From positions 62,001-126,000 of the forward strand of contig WIXG01000166.1 of NCBI GenBank assembly GCA_009869945.1: DNA of 64,000 nt. The letters run 5' to 3'. The stretch is from Mesaphorura yosii. Taxonomy: Eukaryota; Arthropoda; Collembola; Poduromorpha; Tullbergiidae. Position numbers and translations under genes: made by a program. The first letter of the stretch is position 1. Each line of letters starts with the position of its first letter. This document shows positions 46,501 to 57,755 of this stretch, one piece after another. The notes beneath the pieces were generated by a model, which was not told where the DNA came from, searched no databases, and saw only the letters and a program-made list of their open reading frames with translations.

Positions 46501-49500
46501 TTTATTTACATTTTCAGGCTTTCGTTCGTTTGGAAGGTTTGGGCAAGGCTTTGGCTACTCGCATCATGTCAATGACCACCGGACAAATTGATTTCTCTGA
46601 AGGTAAAGACAATGAGGATTCGATTGACTTTCACGTATTTGGTTGGTCACGTTTGAAGTTTTTATTGACGTCTATCTGATTTCAACTTTACAGTTAAGGA
46701 AATCTACGACAAGATCGGAGTCAAGGAACGTGAAAACACACCTTTGAGAATTGAAATCGGAGTGTACATCCACAACAGGGCCGTTTTCTACCACGCTGCT
46801 GATGTAAGTGCAGATTCCTATCTGGCCTAACCCAACTGGCAATTTGACTTACTTACGTCGGTATTTTATGATAAACAGGCTCAAACCATCACCACAATCC
46901 CGGCCATTATCAAGAAGTTGCAGGAACTCAAGAAGACATTCGAGTACGATGCATCCAGGCTTATCCTCCTTGGCGGAATCACCACCGAACAACCGTCAGC
47001 GTTAGGTACTCCAATCTCTGCCATCTCCTCAGTCTCCGCATTCATGGGATTCAATGTCAAGATCGACCGCGAGCAAGGACCAACCTCCATCACATCCAAG
47101 CAAGACATGAAGTTCCAGTAAGTTTTGACGTGTAAAATGCGAAAGGGACGAAGAATGATTTGTTACGAGTTGCGTCACTGGAATTTGTCCTTTCCTTGCA
47201 GTTCCCACCTGTTTGGATACTCTTCCGTGAGCAATCACTTACCCGCATTCGGAAGCATGCATTCCGTCGTTGGTGTTCGTACCATGCGCCAACGCTTCCC
47301 GAGACAAGTCACAATGGGCATTGACTGGAAGCAATACGCCCTCACTTTTGACATTCAAACTCCAACCGAGGACAATCCATTCATTGGAATGACTCACGCC
47401 ACCTCCTTCACCCAAGTCAAGTCAGATCAGGGACCACACAGAGATCAAACTGTCCACGCTCTGCTGAAGGGTTCATGCCCCAACTGTGAAATCTTCACGC
47501 AAATTTCCAAGGGCCCTGCATTCCGCAAGGGAGTAAGTACTTTTCAAAAGCAGTAGCATTTCCACTTCGTACGAAGAGCTGAAGCATTCATAATCATAAT
47601 AATTTGTACCCTTTGTTTAGCGTCGCATTGGAATCCCTCCAATTGAGAAGTTCATGTCTGGAATCAAACGTGGTATTGAATACTTTGACTGTGAGCGCCC
47701 ACACTCTCGCTTGATCACCATCAAGCAACTTGGCAAATTCTTCGGAGAGGAGAACAAAAACTACGAGTAAGTAGCAATGGAACCAATAAGCACTACATCA
47801 TGGAAAACGAAGGTCGTTAATTAATTAATGCAATTTGTTCTTCGTCCATCCAGAACCTTCCGTCTTGGCCGCTTTATTCTTGGCCTCCAGTACATGACGA
47901 CCGCTGTCTTCCTGTCTCCACCAACACAAACCTGTGGTATCAAGTACTACTTCTACAGAGATCCAAATGCCAAGACTATCTGGGAGAAGGTTGAAGGACA
48001 AGTGAAAGTCAAGTACACACCGGATCCTGAGAAGAAGGTCGGAAGCAAGGTCATGCTGAAGGGTAACCTCAACTTCAACTACATTGGACCCGAACCAAAC
48101 ACTCGTTCACTTGACGTCATCGGAAACTTCCAATTCACCGGACTGGAGAAACGTCAATCCAAGCTGCGCATCCTCGGAAAGGACCAGAAGACTGGCAAGA
48201 GCGGCGTTCTCTGCGTCGAAATCAACGCACAAAGCAAGAAGGCAGAAGACTACCTCAGCTATGAAGGCCCCAATGAGCCAGAATTCGAGAGAACAATGAA
48301 ATTCCAATGGGGACCCGAACCAGCCGGTGGTAAGGAAGGCGCGTGCCCGACAAGCTCTGCGTACGTCAAACTTCAACGCAAGGCACACAGATCACAAGAC
48401 CAAATCGAAGAGGCTCGAGGTGATGGCTGGCCATACAAGCAGTGCGCAGCACAAAAGGGAAGTCTAAATTGGCCTGGCGGCAAAACTCCACTCACCCATG
48501 AGTGTGTTGCGGCAGCATTTGACCAGACCAACCTCCGTGAATCAAACATCACCGTTGAGTACAAAGTACGCGACCTTCCTCTTTCCTTACTGGTTTATGT
48601 AACTTTTCGAACTTTAGCATTTAACATTGATTCTCTTTTATTAGCTTGATGCCGAAGCACGCAACCGTTGGAAGAAACCTTTGGCTGTTCTTGCCGCCTT
48701 CTTGGTTCCATACTGGGAAGAGCAAGGCGTCGATGGTCACGACCACCAGCACACTGCCGCATCTGGCGAAGCAGGGTTTGTTGAGGGCAAGCTCGAAGTT
48801 GATGTCAGTCTCCGCAAAGAAAACCCAACTCTGGACGTCCACTGGCACGGATCGGGCGGTCGTCAAGAACACTTTCACAACGTCGAGCTCGACATTTTCC
48901 CTGGCCCACTCAAAATCCAACCAGTTTCCTCACGATTTTCGTCATTCCAATTCAAGGCGGTCAACCTTGGACTCCTCGGTAAGATGCAACAAACAATTGA
49001 CAATGTAATCTGAATTCCAGGGAGGTTTACTAAACCATCTATTTAATTTCCACAGCTTACTGCATCAACTCACCAAAAACTGTCATCACTTTTGACAACA
49101 CCACATACCAGACTGACTTGTCTGAATGCCCAACCCTTCTGGCCGGTGACTGCGATGACAAACCAAGGTTCGCTGTTCTCTCGAGGAAACTCAGCGACGA
49201 CAAACTTGTAAGTTGAGGCTCTTTGCTCTACTAAAAATTCGAGTACTACATGATTTCTAATCGATCGTCCTCTGCATCTTCGCAGGCCGTTTCCGTACAC
49301 GTTGGAGATCACAAGATTGAATTCAAAGACCTGAACACTGCAGTTGTTGACGACAAGGAGGTGCCAATCACTGACTCAGTTTACACTGACGAGGATGAAG
49401 AGAAGATGTACAAGTACGTAATTTTGGGTTGTAAATGCTCGCATTGAGCCGAGTGCCAGCACAAATTCTGAGCTTGTTGTCCTTGCTTTCGCCAGGTTCG

Positions 49501-49760
49501 TGAAAGTCAACCCGACCTGGGTCCTCTTCACATCTGACAAACTTGGAATTTTCGTCGGATACACCGGAAACTACGTGTCAGTCACCGTTGGATCCAGGTA
49601 CCGTGCGACTGCTTGCGGTCTCTGCGGTAACTTTGACGGATCTGGATACAATGACTTTGTTGGTCCCGACAATGTCTGCAAAGTATTGCCAGCCAAGATG
49701 GCTGACGCGTACACCGTGCGTGATGGAAACTGCGCGGGCAAGGGCAGCACATGCCCCTAA
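43595..49760 (+). CDS. Vg: Vitellogenin 2
   Basis: Second vitellogenin, yolk precursor. Twenty exons read without a break to exactly 1530 residues: 43595-43625, 43723-44030, 44117-44239, 44315-44628, 44732-44933, 45013-45200, 45266-45582, 45658-45786, 45890-46151, 46235-46451, 46518-46602, 46694-46803, 46879-47117, 47202-47532, 47621-47766, 47854-48565, 48645-48978, 49056-49207, 49286-49413 and 49496-49760. Signal peptide MKCIASLVLLGLLASAHA; N-terminal domain LQVGKEYVYSYSSTVIAG; helical superhelix with LRNIRMGGALDKLYSI and EALLPIFYDRQAHPELRNT; beta-sheet domain FDQTNLRESNITVEYK; a His-rich patch (EEQGVDGHDHQH); and a C-terminal von Willebrand D domain (YRATACGLCGNFDGSGYND). Intron positions match vitellogenin 1 where compared. 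C-ending codons are much favoured, unlike vitellogenin 1, suggesting very high expression. Kozak context is CACCATGA. Confidence 0.95.
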
Positions 49761-50365
49761 ACTATCAACCCATAACGTGTGGATATTCAATATTGAAGAA
49801 TCGTCTCAGTTATTTAACAAATCAGCTACACCACATCGATAATGATAAAAAGATTCAAATAAGTTTTGTTAACCAGTGTGCAATATGTTAGCGTAGTTTC
49901 TTGTTCTTCCCTTCCGGATTTGTTCTGTCTATCTTCACTCACCTTCTCTGTAACAGACTAATTGCTTTCAGTTCTTCTCTTCTTGATGTGCATGTTGAAT
50001 AGTTGAATTGGATTGAAGCCTATTTTGTGTATTAAACGAGAATCTGGATAATAAAGTCTCTCTGTCTCAAAAGCTCACGACTTGCGAATATGCGAATTAT
50101 GGTACAAATCAACGCCTAATTTATTCAGTATCTTAATTTAAAAAGCAACCGCTGCAGTCAAGATAAGAAATACAACGCACAAGTCTAGTTAGATTAAATA
50201 CAAGTCCCGAGTATCCAAAAAACCACATTAAGAACATCGCGACACAACCACCGTCATCAGAATCGAGTCGAGTTGGAGATCTTAAGAGTGTAGTATAATA
50301 AGAGTGAGTCTCCTCCCGCGTCGGCGTCGCGTAAGCAGAAACCGCACACCGCAGTAGCCACACTA
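49761..50365. other. 3' flank between vitellogenin 2 and SINA-like relic
   Basis: Non-coding. AATAAA at 50050-50055 is the likely vitellogenin 2 polyadenylation signal, giving a 3' UTR of about 300 bases. Confidence 0.5.
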
Positions 50366-51668
50366 TCAGTCCACAATATCTTCGGGGTAGAGGTCGACGG
50401 TGACATCCCAGCGGTAGCGTTGAAGCTCCGGCTCATCGATTTTGTAGCACAACAGCCGAACAATATGCAATTTGAAAGTTTCTTCGGTCTCGACCTTGTA
50501 GACTTGGAATGAAATTAGCTTACGTCGAGTTTCTGGACGGTGATTTTGCTGATGAAATTATGCTTTGGATTGGCAGCCTGTATTTGAGTTAACCAAGTGA
50601 TCACAAACTGATCTTCCTGGCGAACCATAAGCAGAAATGTTTTTCCCTCGTGCACCAGCGCAGCAGCAACCCATTGAAATGTTAGCCGAGAATAGGAAAA
50701 AATTAACACACGCATTGGCTTATGAGTTCTTCAGGCGAATATGCAAAGCAAAGGCCGACACCGGTAGTCACTCACGCGATATCTCCAGTTTCAAGCTGTC
50801 CTGATAAACTTTAACCAGGTTGCACGCTCCTTCGTACTGCAGCACTCCATGCTTCGTCTGAATATGTTGGATGAACTCACTGAATCGGACTTAATCTTGA
50901 CAGGGACTGTGCGGACATTTCTTCTTGATGCTAAAATCAACAATCAGAACCATCAACTGCTCTGCTCGTTTATTTACATGATTTGTATGTTCATTGTTAC
51001 TAGTTTGTGCTGTGCCATACATTGTACGGGCATTCCTTCATGTGGGCAAGAAGCTCCTTTGGTTTCACCTTCACATCATAGCCAAGGGCCAACGCTGGGC
51101 AATCCATCGTGCATCCATCATACAGCAACGAGTAGAGCTCCAGCTTGCCATCGAATATAACTTGACCACAGAGCACCGTTTTCCCTTCCTTGTTGACGAC
51201 GGAGACGGAGCAAGTCTCAAGTTTGTCATTCTTGCACTCCGGTGCTGGGAACTGTCTTTTCCTTCGATCTTGTCACCGCCACGGGATTTCCCGTACATGA
51301 TTGCATGCTCCTTGGGAATTTCATTGTCGCTATCCCGTCCACAAAGAAGATGGCCAGCCACGCACTGACGAAAAGATTTCCCGACACTGCCACAAATGTT
51401 GCACTGCAGAACAGCTTTGATTTTGTCTGGTGGTGGAACTTTCCAAATCGTGTACCTGTAATTTGGAAATTTTGCAGCTATGGACAGAGGCATCAGCAAT
51501 TTCTTTCTTTCTAGAGTTCACTTACGTTGCTCGGCCAAGTATCTTCGTTTCTCCTTCCATTTCTTTTGAGGTAGGACGACCTCTGCTGAGATTCTTCGAT
51601 CCACTTGCCTTCTTCTTAAAAGTCCTTTTCTCCAGCTGTGCTTCACGATTACTGTCGCCCTTCCATGT
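50366..51668 (-). pseudogene. SINA/SIAH-type E3 ubiquitin ligase relic
   Basis: Relic of a seven-in-absentia family RING ligase. In order on the minus strand: a basic N-terminal exon (51668-51526, donor GTAAGTG); a RING start (LQCNICGS, then QCVAGHLLCG); zinc-finger parts (YDGCTMDCPA, ELLAHMKECPYN, KKCPHSPC then EFIQHIQTKHG); and a substrate-binding-like C-terminal domain (FQWVAAALVHEGKTFLLMVR ... YKIDEPELQRYRWDVTVDL). Lesions: a frame change near 51258 between the first and second halves of the RING; an in-frame TAA inside the zinc finger just after CPHSPCQD; and a frame change with a stop at about 50517 before QVYKVETEETF. A 41-base 'intron' could hide the first lesion but is shorter than any other intron in the window. 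The protein-level signal is still clear, so the decay looks young. Confidence 0.75.
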
Positions 51669-52544
51669 TTATGCACCCCGTTCATGTTCGGCTAAACTTA
51701 AAAGCGGTGGGTCAAACAAAAATTCGCAAAAGAGACACTAATGGCTGAGATCTTAAATGAGAATTTGTCAATTTTTTCGATTAATCTCTACAAAATACGT
51801 CAATGAAACTAACTGAGCTTGTAAAGATCCAATAACGCTAAAATACAACAAAGAGTTACGTTGTCTTCGAACCAGCGAATACGATTAATCGCAAATGCAA
51901 AACGTTTTGACAAAAGTGAGGTCCAAACGGGCTGAACTGAGCCGTATCATTTACGTAACGAATGTCATAATGTGGAAATATGAAAACTGTTGCAAGATTT
52001 TTAAGTTCCATGCAAGTTCAATCGATTTATGATTTCATAACAAAGGATGGAGACAATGACAAATGAGACAAATGTGTACGTTTCTGCCGATGAAACAACA
52101 GCCAGCATGGCCACGCCACGGATACTCGCCACCGCACCGCACAGCGATGAGAAACTGGATCTCGTCCAAAGGTCGTCTGAAGTCGAAGCCCGCGTTTCCC
52201 GTCTTTGCTCAACGCATCAAAACGCAGCTCAGGGAACTTTACACGTATTCGTGATACGCAGATTTACCCACGAATGATCAAAGTCCAATCTAAAACCTGT
52301 TCACGGTTCTAGATCACGTTGTCGTTATTGTCGTATTTGTGCATGTTTCGCTGTACAATGCTTAGAAATTAGAAATATGACGCCGTGATCGCAATCTTGT
52401 AATGTTGAGGTGTTGACAATGCAAATGCCAAGCGAGCATGTTTTCGATGTAACAAGAAGGTAAGAAGGTTGAATTTATTAATTTGGCGAAGGAACAAATG
52501 TTAGACTATAAACTACCATTTGCTAAATTAAATGGAATTATTGT
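51669..52544. other. Intergenic, no gene seen
   Basis: AT-rich sequence. A 76-codon open frame at 52047-52277 (plus) has no recognised family and I do not call it. Confidence 0.4.
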
Positions 52545-54005
52545 TCAACTCATTTCCACGCCCAACCGCACGCGAACCCTCTCATACACTAAATACGAAA
52601 TGCTCACTGCAGGAGCCACTTTTGCGAAATTGGGGATTAAACCGCGATATAAACCGACCGGGCCCTCACCACGCAGAATTCCCTTAAAAACACCAATCAT
52701 GGTTCCGTCCTGGCTTGCCTGAAGCCTGGTTCTGACTAAAGCTAATGGATACGAAGCCAGCTGGCCACACGCACTTGACACCATACCACAGGTTAAGAGG
52801 AGGAGTGTCGGAGGTTCTTGTCTTTCTTGAGCAGTCTTGGAATAGAACTGTTTCAGGGTTTCGTAGACTGCGAGGTCGATGCCTGCGTAGGGGAGGATTC
52901 CGAGGAGATTTGGGACATAGCCGCGGTAGTACGCGTGTAAGGGAAGTTGTCGAATGATGCTCAACGGCGACTGCTCCGTCCTCCTCAAGGCTAGCCTCGT
53001 CTTCATGACCTCGAGCGGATATATAGCGGACTGACTAAATGCACCAGCAACTGACCCAGCTATAAATCTTTCACTCATCTCCAGTTCTCGGCCACCATTT
53101 CTTGACTTTAGGAGACGCTTCCCTTGCTCGTACGCCGTAAACTTGAGTGCAGATTCCGGGGCGATCTTAATAACGTTGATGAGATTTCCACGCCAGAGTG
53201 AGCGTACTCCACCTTCGATCAGCATGCCCTTAAACGCTGCTCGCACACCGCCTACGCCTTTCCCATGCACTTGCAACATCACTTTCAGTCTATCCAAAGG
53301 CGCCGTACATGTCCTAGAAACCGCACCAGCTATGCCGCCAGCAACGAGGTGTCCCCACACGTGCTCAAGATCTGATGTTGGGATAGGCGGTGAATCTGCA
53401 CCGTAGTCGAGCAGGGAATTCTGGCGCCAGTAGTGAAGAATGGAGTGTATTGAGTGGGAATGCGGGGTCAGGTGCAGGAAATCTCGCCAGTCGGGCCACG
53501 TAATGGCAGGGCGACCTGAAGTGGGGTGAGGCACCATTCGTTCTACCATCCGCTCCACCTCCTCCCTCGGTAACCGCACGCCCATCGCTATGAAGGCTTC
53601 CATTAACTCGTTCACGTCGACAAGTCCATCTTGATTGCGATCTAATTCTTGGAATATCGATTCTAATTGGCGTTCGTGGTGAGCCATGTATTCGGTGAAT
53701 TCGTGAAGCGAGACGTCGCCTGAATTAAGGATTGGTTAAATTATGAGTCAGTTGCAGGTAGCCTGAAAGCTTATTCCTCAGGATCACAGACTGGCTCATT
53801 TCTAACCTGAATTGTCGACATCTGATGCGGCAATGATTTTTTCGGCTTCTTCTCGGGCTCCACGAACACCCCTGAGTTCTAGTGCCCGCACTAAATCCTC
53901 AGATTGTAGCCTTCCGTCGCCATCCAAGTCGAGGTGAGTAAATAATTTGGCGATGCGGTGGTGGTCAGAGTCTGTGGACTCTGATTCAGATTCTGACGTC
54001 TCCAT
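52545..54005 (-). CDS. SCaMC: Calcium-regulated mitochondrial ATP-Mg/Pi carrier (SCaMC)
   Basis: SLC25A23/24/25-type carrier of the inner mitochondrial membrane, which exchanges ATP-Mg for phosphate under cytosolic calcium control. Two exons (54005-53807 and 53719-52545) give 457 residues, slightly shorter than human SCaMCs (about 470-480). The N-terminal domain has EF-hand loops DLDGDGRLQSED (26-37), DVDNSGDVSLHE (62-73) and DRNQDGLVDVNE (93-104), plus a degenerate fourth. Three carrier repeats follow, with PLDRLK, PLEVMK and PLALVR; the last lacks the acidic residue, as is normal in this family. The membrane-facing AGGIAGAVSRTCTAP and AGSVAGAFSQSAIYP helices are present. The second exon is 1175 bases without introns, in contrast to most neighbours. 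The start METSESESES is acidic and the family carries no cleavable import signal. Confidence 0.94.
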
Positions 54006-54597
54006 TTCTAATTGACAAGTACTAAAATTCCGCAGTGGAGTTAAAGCGACTGATTTACGATGTAAGGCCGACTAGATATCAGACTGTTTTGTGGTGTTTT
54101 TGAATCGCGACCGCTCCACCCGACCCACATGCACATGGACTTTGTTTTAATAGGAAAATTCCATTACCTGTTGAATTCGTACTCTTGCTGCATTGCAGAT
54201 TTTCTTGGATTCGCATTTGTTCTTTGTACTGGTACGGGTACTTGTGGCCACTGGCCATTACATAATGGCATTGGCAGTGACAGGAGACAAGAAAATTAGC
54301 ATGCTTGTGCGAAAATTACAGACAACAACGAATGAATGGTATTATTACGAATACTGGTTTAAGACGAAGATCATTGCGGATATGGCTTGCGTCACTGCAG
54401 TTTATCTTAAAGGAAACGGATATTGGCAGAGATGAAGGTATTTCTTCGAGACGCACACACTAGTAATGAATCATAAACTGAGCAATTCCTTTCTATTTCA
54501 TCAGTCGACAAGACGGACACATTGTCATGTGTCATTTCAGGTCGACCTCGCTAGAATTAGTTAAATTCTTTTCAATTCAAGAGCACAGACAGTCAAA
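54006..54597. other. Divergent upstream region of SCaMC and DUF4789 gene
   Basis: 592 bases between two divergent start codons; no coding exon or clear core-promoter word seen. Confidence 0.4.
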
Positions 54598-55702
54598 ATG
54601 AAGCACCAAACTTCCTTCGCAATCTCTTTCGGATTCCTCATCGCATTCGCTTTCTTGTTTGGCTCTCCAATTACGGTGTATACTTTTCCACAGACTGATT
54701 TCAGGACTTCTACGCAATTTAAACGTGGCTCGGACATAACTTTTTCCGGCTCTAGTTCAGCAAGTAGTGGCAATGGCCAAAGCCCAGCACAAGGAGTCCA
54801 GTTTCATTCCGGAATTTCATTTCCCGTGTCCTCTTCAATTGGCTTTGGCATGAGTAAGGCTCCAGCTTCGTCGCCGGTCCTGCCAGTTCGACCGCTGCCG
54901 TTGGAAGAATCCAATCAACAAAAGCAGGACGTCAAATTGTAAGTCGAAGTTCTTGCTTTTCATATTGTCGAATGTCATAAGACACGTAATTCGTAATTGG
55001 TAATTGAATTGACTTTATTACTGCATATCTGCTTTCGTAGAAGCAAACTGTGTCCTCAAGCCACCAGTCCAACGGACGAATTCTTCACAAGATACGATTC
55101 GAGTACAGGGCAATGTGGAACGATTGGGCTTCGCGAACACTGCCCAGAAAACATGGTATTCTACAGTTTCCCGGAAAGTAAGATTTATGGACAGTGTGAC
55201 TGCATGTATGAGGTTGGAAATCAGAAGCCTTTTGTGTACAACTCACGTGAGAACAAATGCTTTCAAGTCTTCGAGCAGGTTAGTCGATCAATCTTTAGTC
55301 ACTGCACGGTGCGGGTGCATTTACGAATTTATGAAATCCAAAATGTGGTCGGGTACTTTTTAGGGTTATTGTTCACCTGGACAGTGGATAACTCCCAATG
55401 AGGACGGGAATCCAGTTTGCACGAGAAGCAAATGTCAGAACATTTTTGCTGGTGCTGAGCGACAAAGCGCGTCGGACTTCGTGCTTTACAGAGGCGAATG
55501 CGTGCGATTAAATCAACCATTTTACAACTGTCAGCAAGACGAGGTTATCGGCTTCTCCGGTGGTGAATTGGAGCCCAAGTGCAAGCTAAAGATTGATATC
55601 GGAATCAAGGGCGTTGGATCGGTGAAAAGTCTCAAGTGCGCACCGGGCACGTTCTTGAGCATTACGGGAAAGTGCCAGCAAGGATTCAGTTGGGACTTTT
55701 AA
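54598..55702 (+). CDS. Secreted Cys-rich protein of the DUF4789 type
   Basis: Three exons, 54598-54938, 55041-55278 and 55364-55702, give 305 residues. The signal peptide is clear (FGFLIAFAFLFGSPITVYTF). A Ser/Gly-rich low-complexity stretch covers roughly residues 40-85. A Cys-rich part then has pairs such as LCPQATSPTDEFF, GQCGTIGLREHCPE, GQCDCMYEVGN, GYCSPGQW, TRSKCQNIF, YRGECVRLNQPFYNCQQDE and CAPGTFLSITGKCQQGF. This spacing and the 'KC..G..C..GQW' flow resemble the arthropod DUF4789 domain, whose function is unknown; the match is from memory of the family pattern. Probably secreted, with disulfides. It is head-to-head with SCaMC and converges on the CUB protease. Confidence 0.8.
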
Positions 55703-55871
55703 TCCCTGTAACGTGTTATCTTTGAACTCTACACTTCAATCTTCATTGCATGCAAACTTAACAACTTTAATTGAACCAATTAAGCTTTTTAAATTCAACA
55801 AACATATTTTGAATTGAATGAATTAAACCGCCGAATTTATGTGCGAAGGGATTCCTCAGCTCATTCGTGAT

Positions 55872-57679
55872 TTACTTCTTGCAGTAGGTTTCACCTACGT
55901 GAGAACATTTAACAGTTAGTTCAACTTCACTCGTGTGCAAGGTTAAAGTCTAGTGAAAATGTTACCTGTGGTAGCTTCGATCCAGCTCAGGTAGTTGGAG
56001 ACTCGTGCATACACGCCCGGGTAGTTTTGGGTGGCGCATCCGGCTCCAAAGCTAGTCACTCCAATATTGTACCACAAACCGTTGGTTTGATTCTGGTAGT
56101 CAACTGAGCCGCCACTGTCTCCTTGGCACGTGTCCTGACCCGGCTTGAAGGTACCTGTGAACAATGACCAAATCATTCTAACTTGCATCACACTCAATTT
56201 TGTTTATCTGACTGGTTTGTCTGAGCATACAGAACATGTTGGGTGTAATTTGGCTGGATCCGTAGTATGGACTGCACTGAGATTGCGTCAGCACGGGGAG
56301 GATGACCTTTTGCAGAGTATTGGACGGAGGGTTGTTGTTTGTAGCTCCCGCCTGCACAACTTGGGTGGTTCCGTAGCCGCTGGCGGTCACATTGAATCCT
56401 TGATACGTTTGTGGCTGCTGGAGGCTGTACGGAAGGCAGACTGGTCCGACCTGGCAAGCAGAAACAAATTCTCGTGAGCATTCATTAGTTTAGGAGCATC
56501 GCCGTCTGAAAAGGCTCACATTTTTTCCGTAGGTGATCGGAGTTGGGAGGTGGACTAGAGTCAAGTCACCTGAAATTATGCACATGGACAATTACACGCC
56601 GTTCTTGAGTCTTAGATTCGAAAATCGAAAGCAGACTTACCGTCAAGAGTGTTGCGGTTAAATGCCGGATTTTGCACATAGTAATCGGAAACGATCATTT
56701 GTGATTGTGAGCCAGTAGTCACGGGGTTGGAAGTCGTGTTGTAGTACACGTTGATTTTGTTACCATTTTGGAAGTCCATTGTGCAGTGAGCAGCGGTCAG
56801 AATCTGTTCCAACAAATAGCTACAATGTTAAACTTGCCGCACGCCGATTGAAGGTGCATATGCAACTGAAACTTACCCAATTGGGGCTGATGATGGTTCC
56901 ACCGCAGACGCCGCCGGAGCCAGTTGCTGGGTTGTAGACAAAGAGCATGACTCTCCATGGGAATTCGCCTGCAGCAGCGGCTGTTCCTCCAACAATACGG
57001 GTTTGCTAAAAAATGAAAAAAAATTATGCCCGTGGCCAAAGAATCAGGATAATTAGGATAGAGAATGACTGCTTACTGGGTATTTAACCCCGCAAGAGCA
57101 CGTAGAGTTTGTAGATCCTGAAACGGGAGCCACGGTGGTGGGGCTCGCTGTGGTTGGGGCAGCGGTCGTTGGAGCAGCAGTTGTTGCCGATGAACCACTA
57201 ACGACGGAGATTGTGCATGTGTATCGACGCGTGGCGGAGTTTGTTCCACTTTTGAAGCCAATGTTCAATTGATTTCCTGTGGACTGCTGTGTCGCGACGG
57301 ACGCGCCGTTCGTGCCGCAGTAGCCGGTCCTGGCGTCGGAGAAGGTGGAACTGCCTGCGAGGGAGAAGTACAGGTAGTCAGTGCTGCAGGGCACGTTGAC
57401 GTCACTGCAACTGACAGTCATCGTGGTTCCAGCTGGCGACGAGATAAATATCTGGCAGTTGAGGTTGCTTGGGTAGTTGCCGGGGTAGTTGACTGACTCC
57501 AGTGTGGCAGCCTGGTTGGCGGCGCTGAAGGCGTAGCTGCCCGAGCAGGAACTCTGCTTTGGTTGGATGACTGGAGTCACCGGAACCACAGGCGGAGGTG
57601 GGAAGTCGCTTTTGGGTTGGATTGGCACTTGTGCAGCACAGACGCTGACAGCAGCCAACAAAACGATCAAGAATGCCAT
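55872..57679 (-). CDS. CUB-domain trypsin-like serine protease
   Basis: Secreted protease of 458 residues in seven exons (57679-57077, 57005-56877, 56803-56641, 56569-56520, 56450-56231, 56154-55966, 55894-55872), all in frame. Order: signal peptide MAFLIVLLAAVSVCAA; Pro-rich linker; CUB domain from CSGSYAFSAANQ to TRRYTCTISVV; a Thr/Ala/Pro linker (TTAAPTTAAPTTASPTT), probably O-glycosylated; CSCGVKYPQTRIVGG, the cleavage site for activation; and an S1 domain. The triad is complete: TAAHC, DLTLVHL and GDSGGS. Asp six residues before the Ser (GQDTCQGDS) predicts trypsin-like cleavage after Lys/Arg. The last exon encodes only GETYCKK. Activity in digestion, immunity or reproduction cannot be told apart from sequence. 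Confidence 0.92.
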
Positions 57680-57747
57680 TTTGGAATTCGATTAATTCTC
57701 TGGAATGGACGAATCTAATCTGAACCTTGCCCTACCAGGGCATCTTG

Positions 57748-57755
57748 CTTTTATA
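57748..57755 (-). promoter_or_regulatory. TATA box of the CUB protease gene
   Basis: On the minus strand TATAAAAG lies 69 bases upstream of the ATG. With a start of transcription about 30 bases on, the 5' UTR would be about 40 bases. Confidence 0.55.

Noticed and set aside
51218-51258. 41-base intron that would repair the first SINA-like frame change
   Set aside because: It is shorter than any other intron seen here, lacks a pyrimidine tract, and two more lesions would remain.
52047-52277. 76-codon plus-strand frame between the SINA relic and SCaMC
   Set aside because: Reasonable composition, but no homology, signal or splice evidence; two overlapping frames look equally likely.
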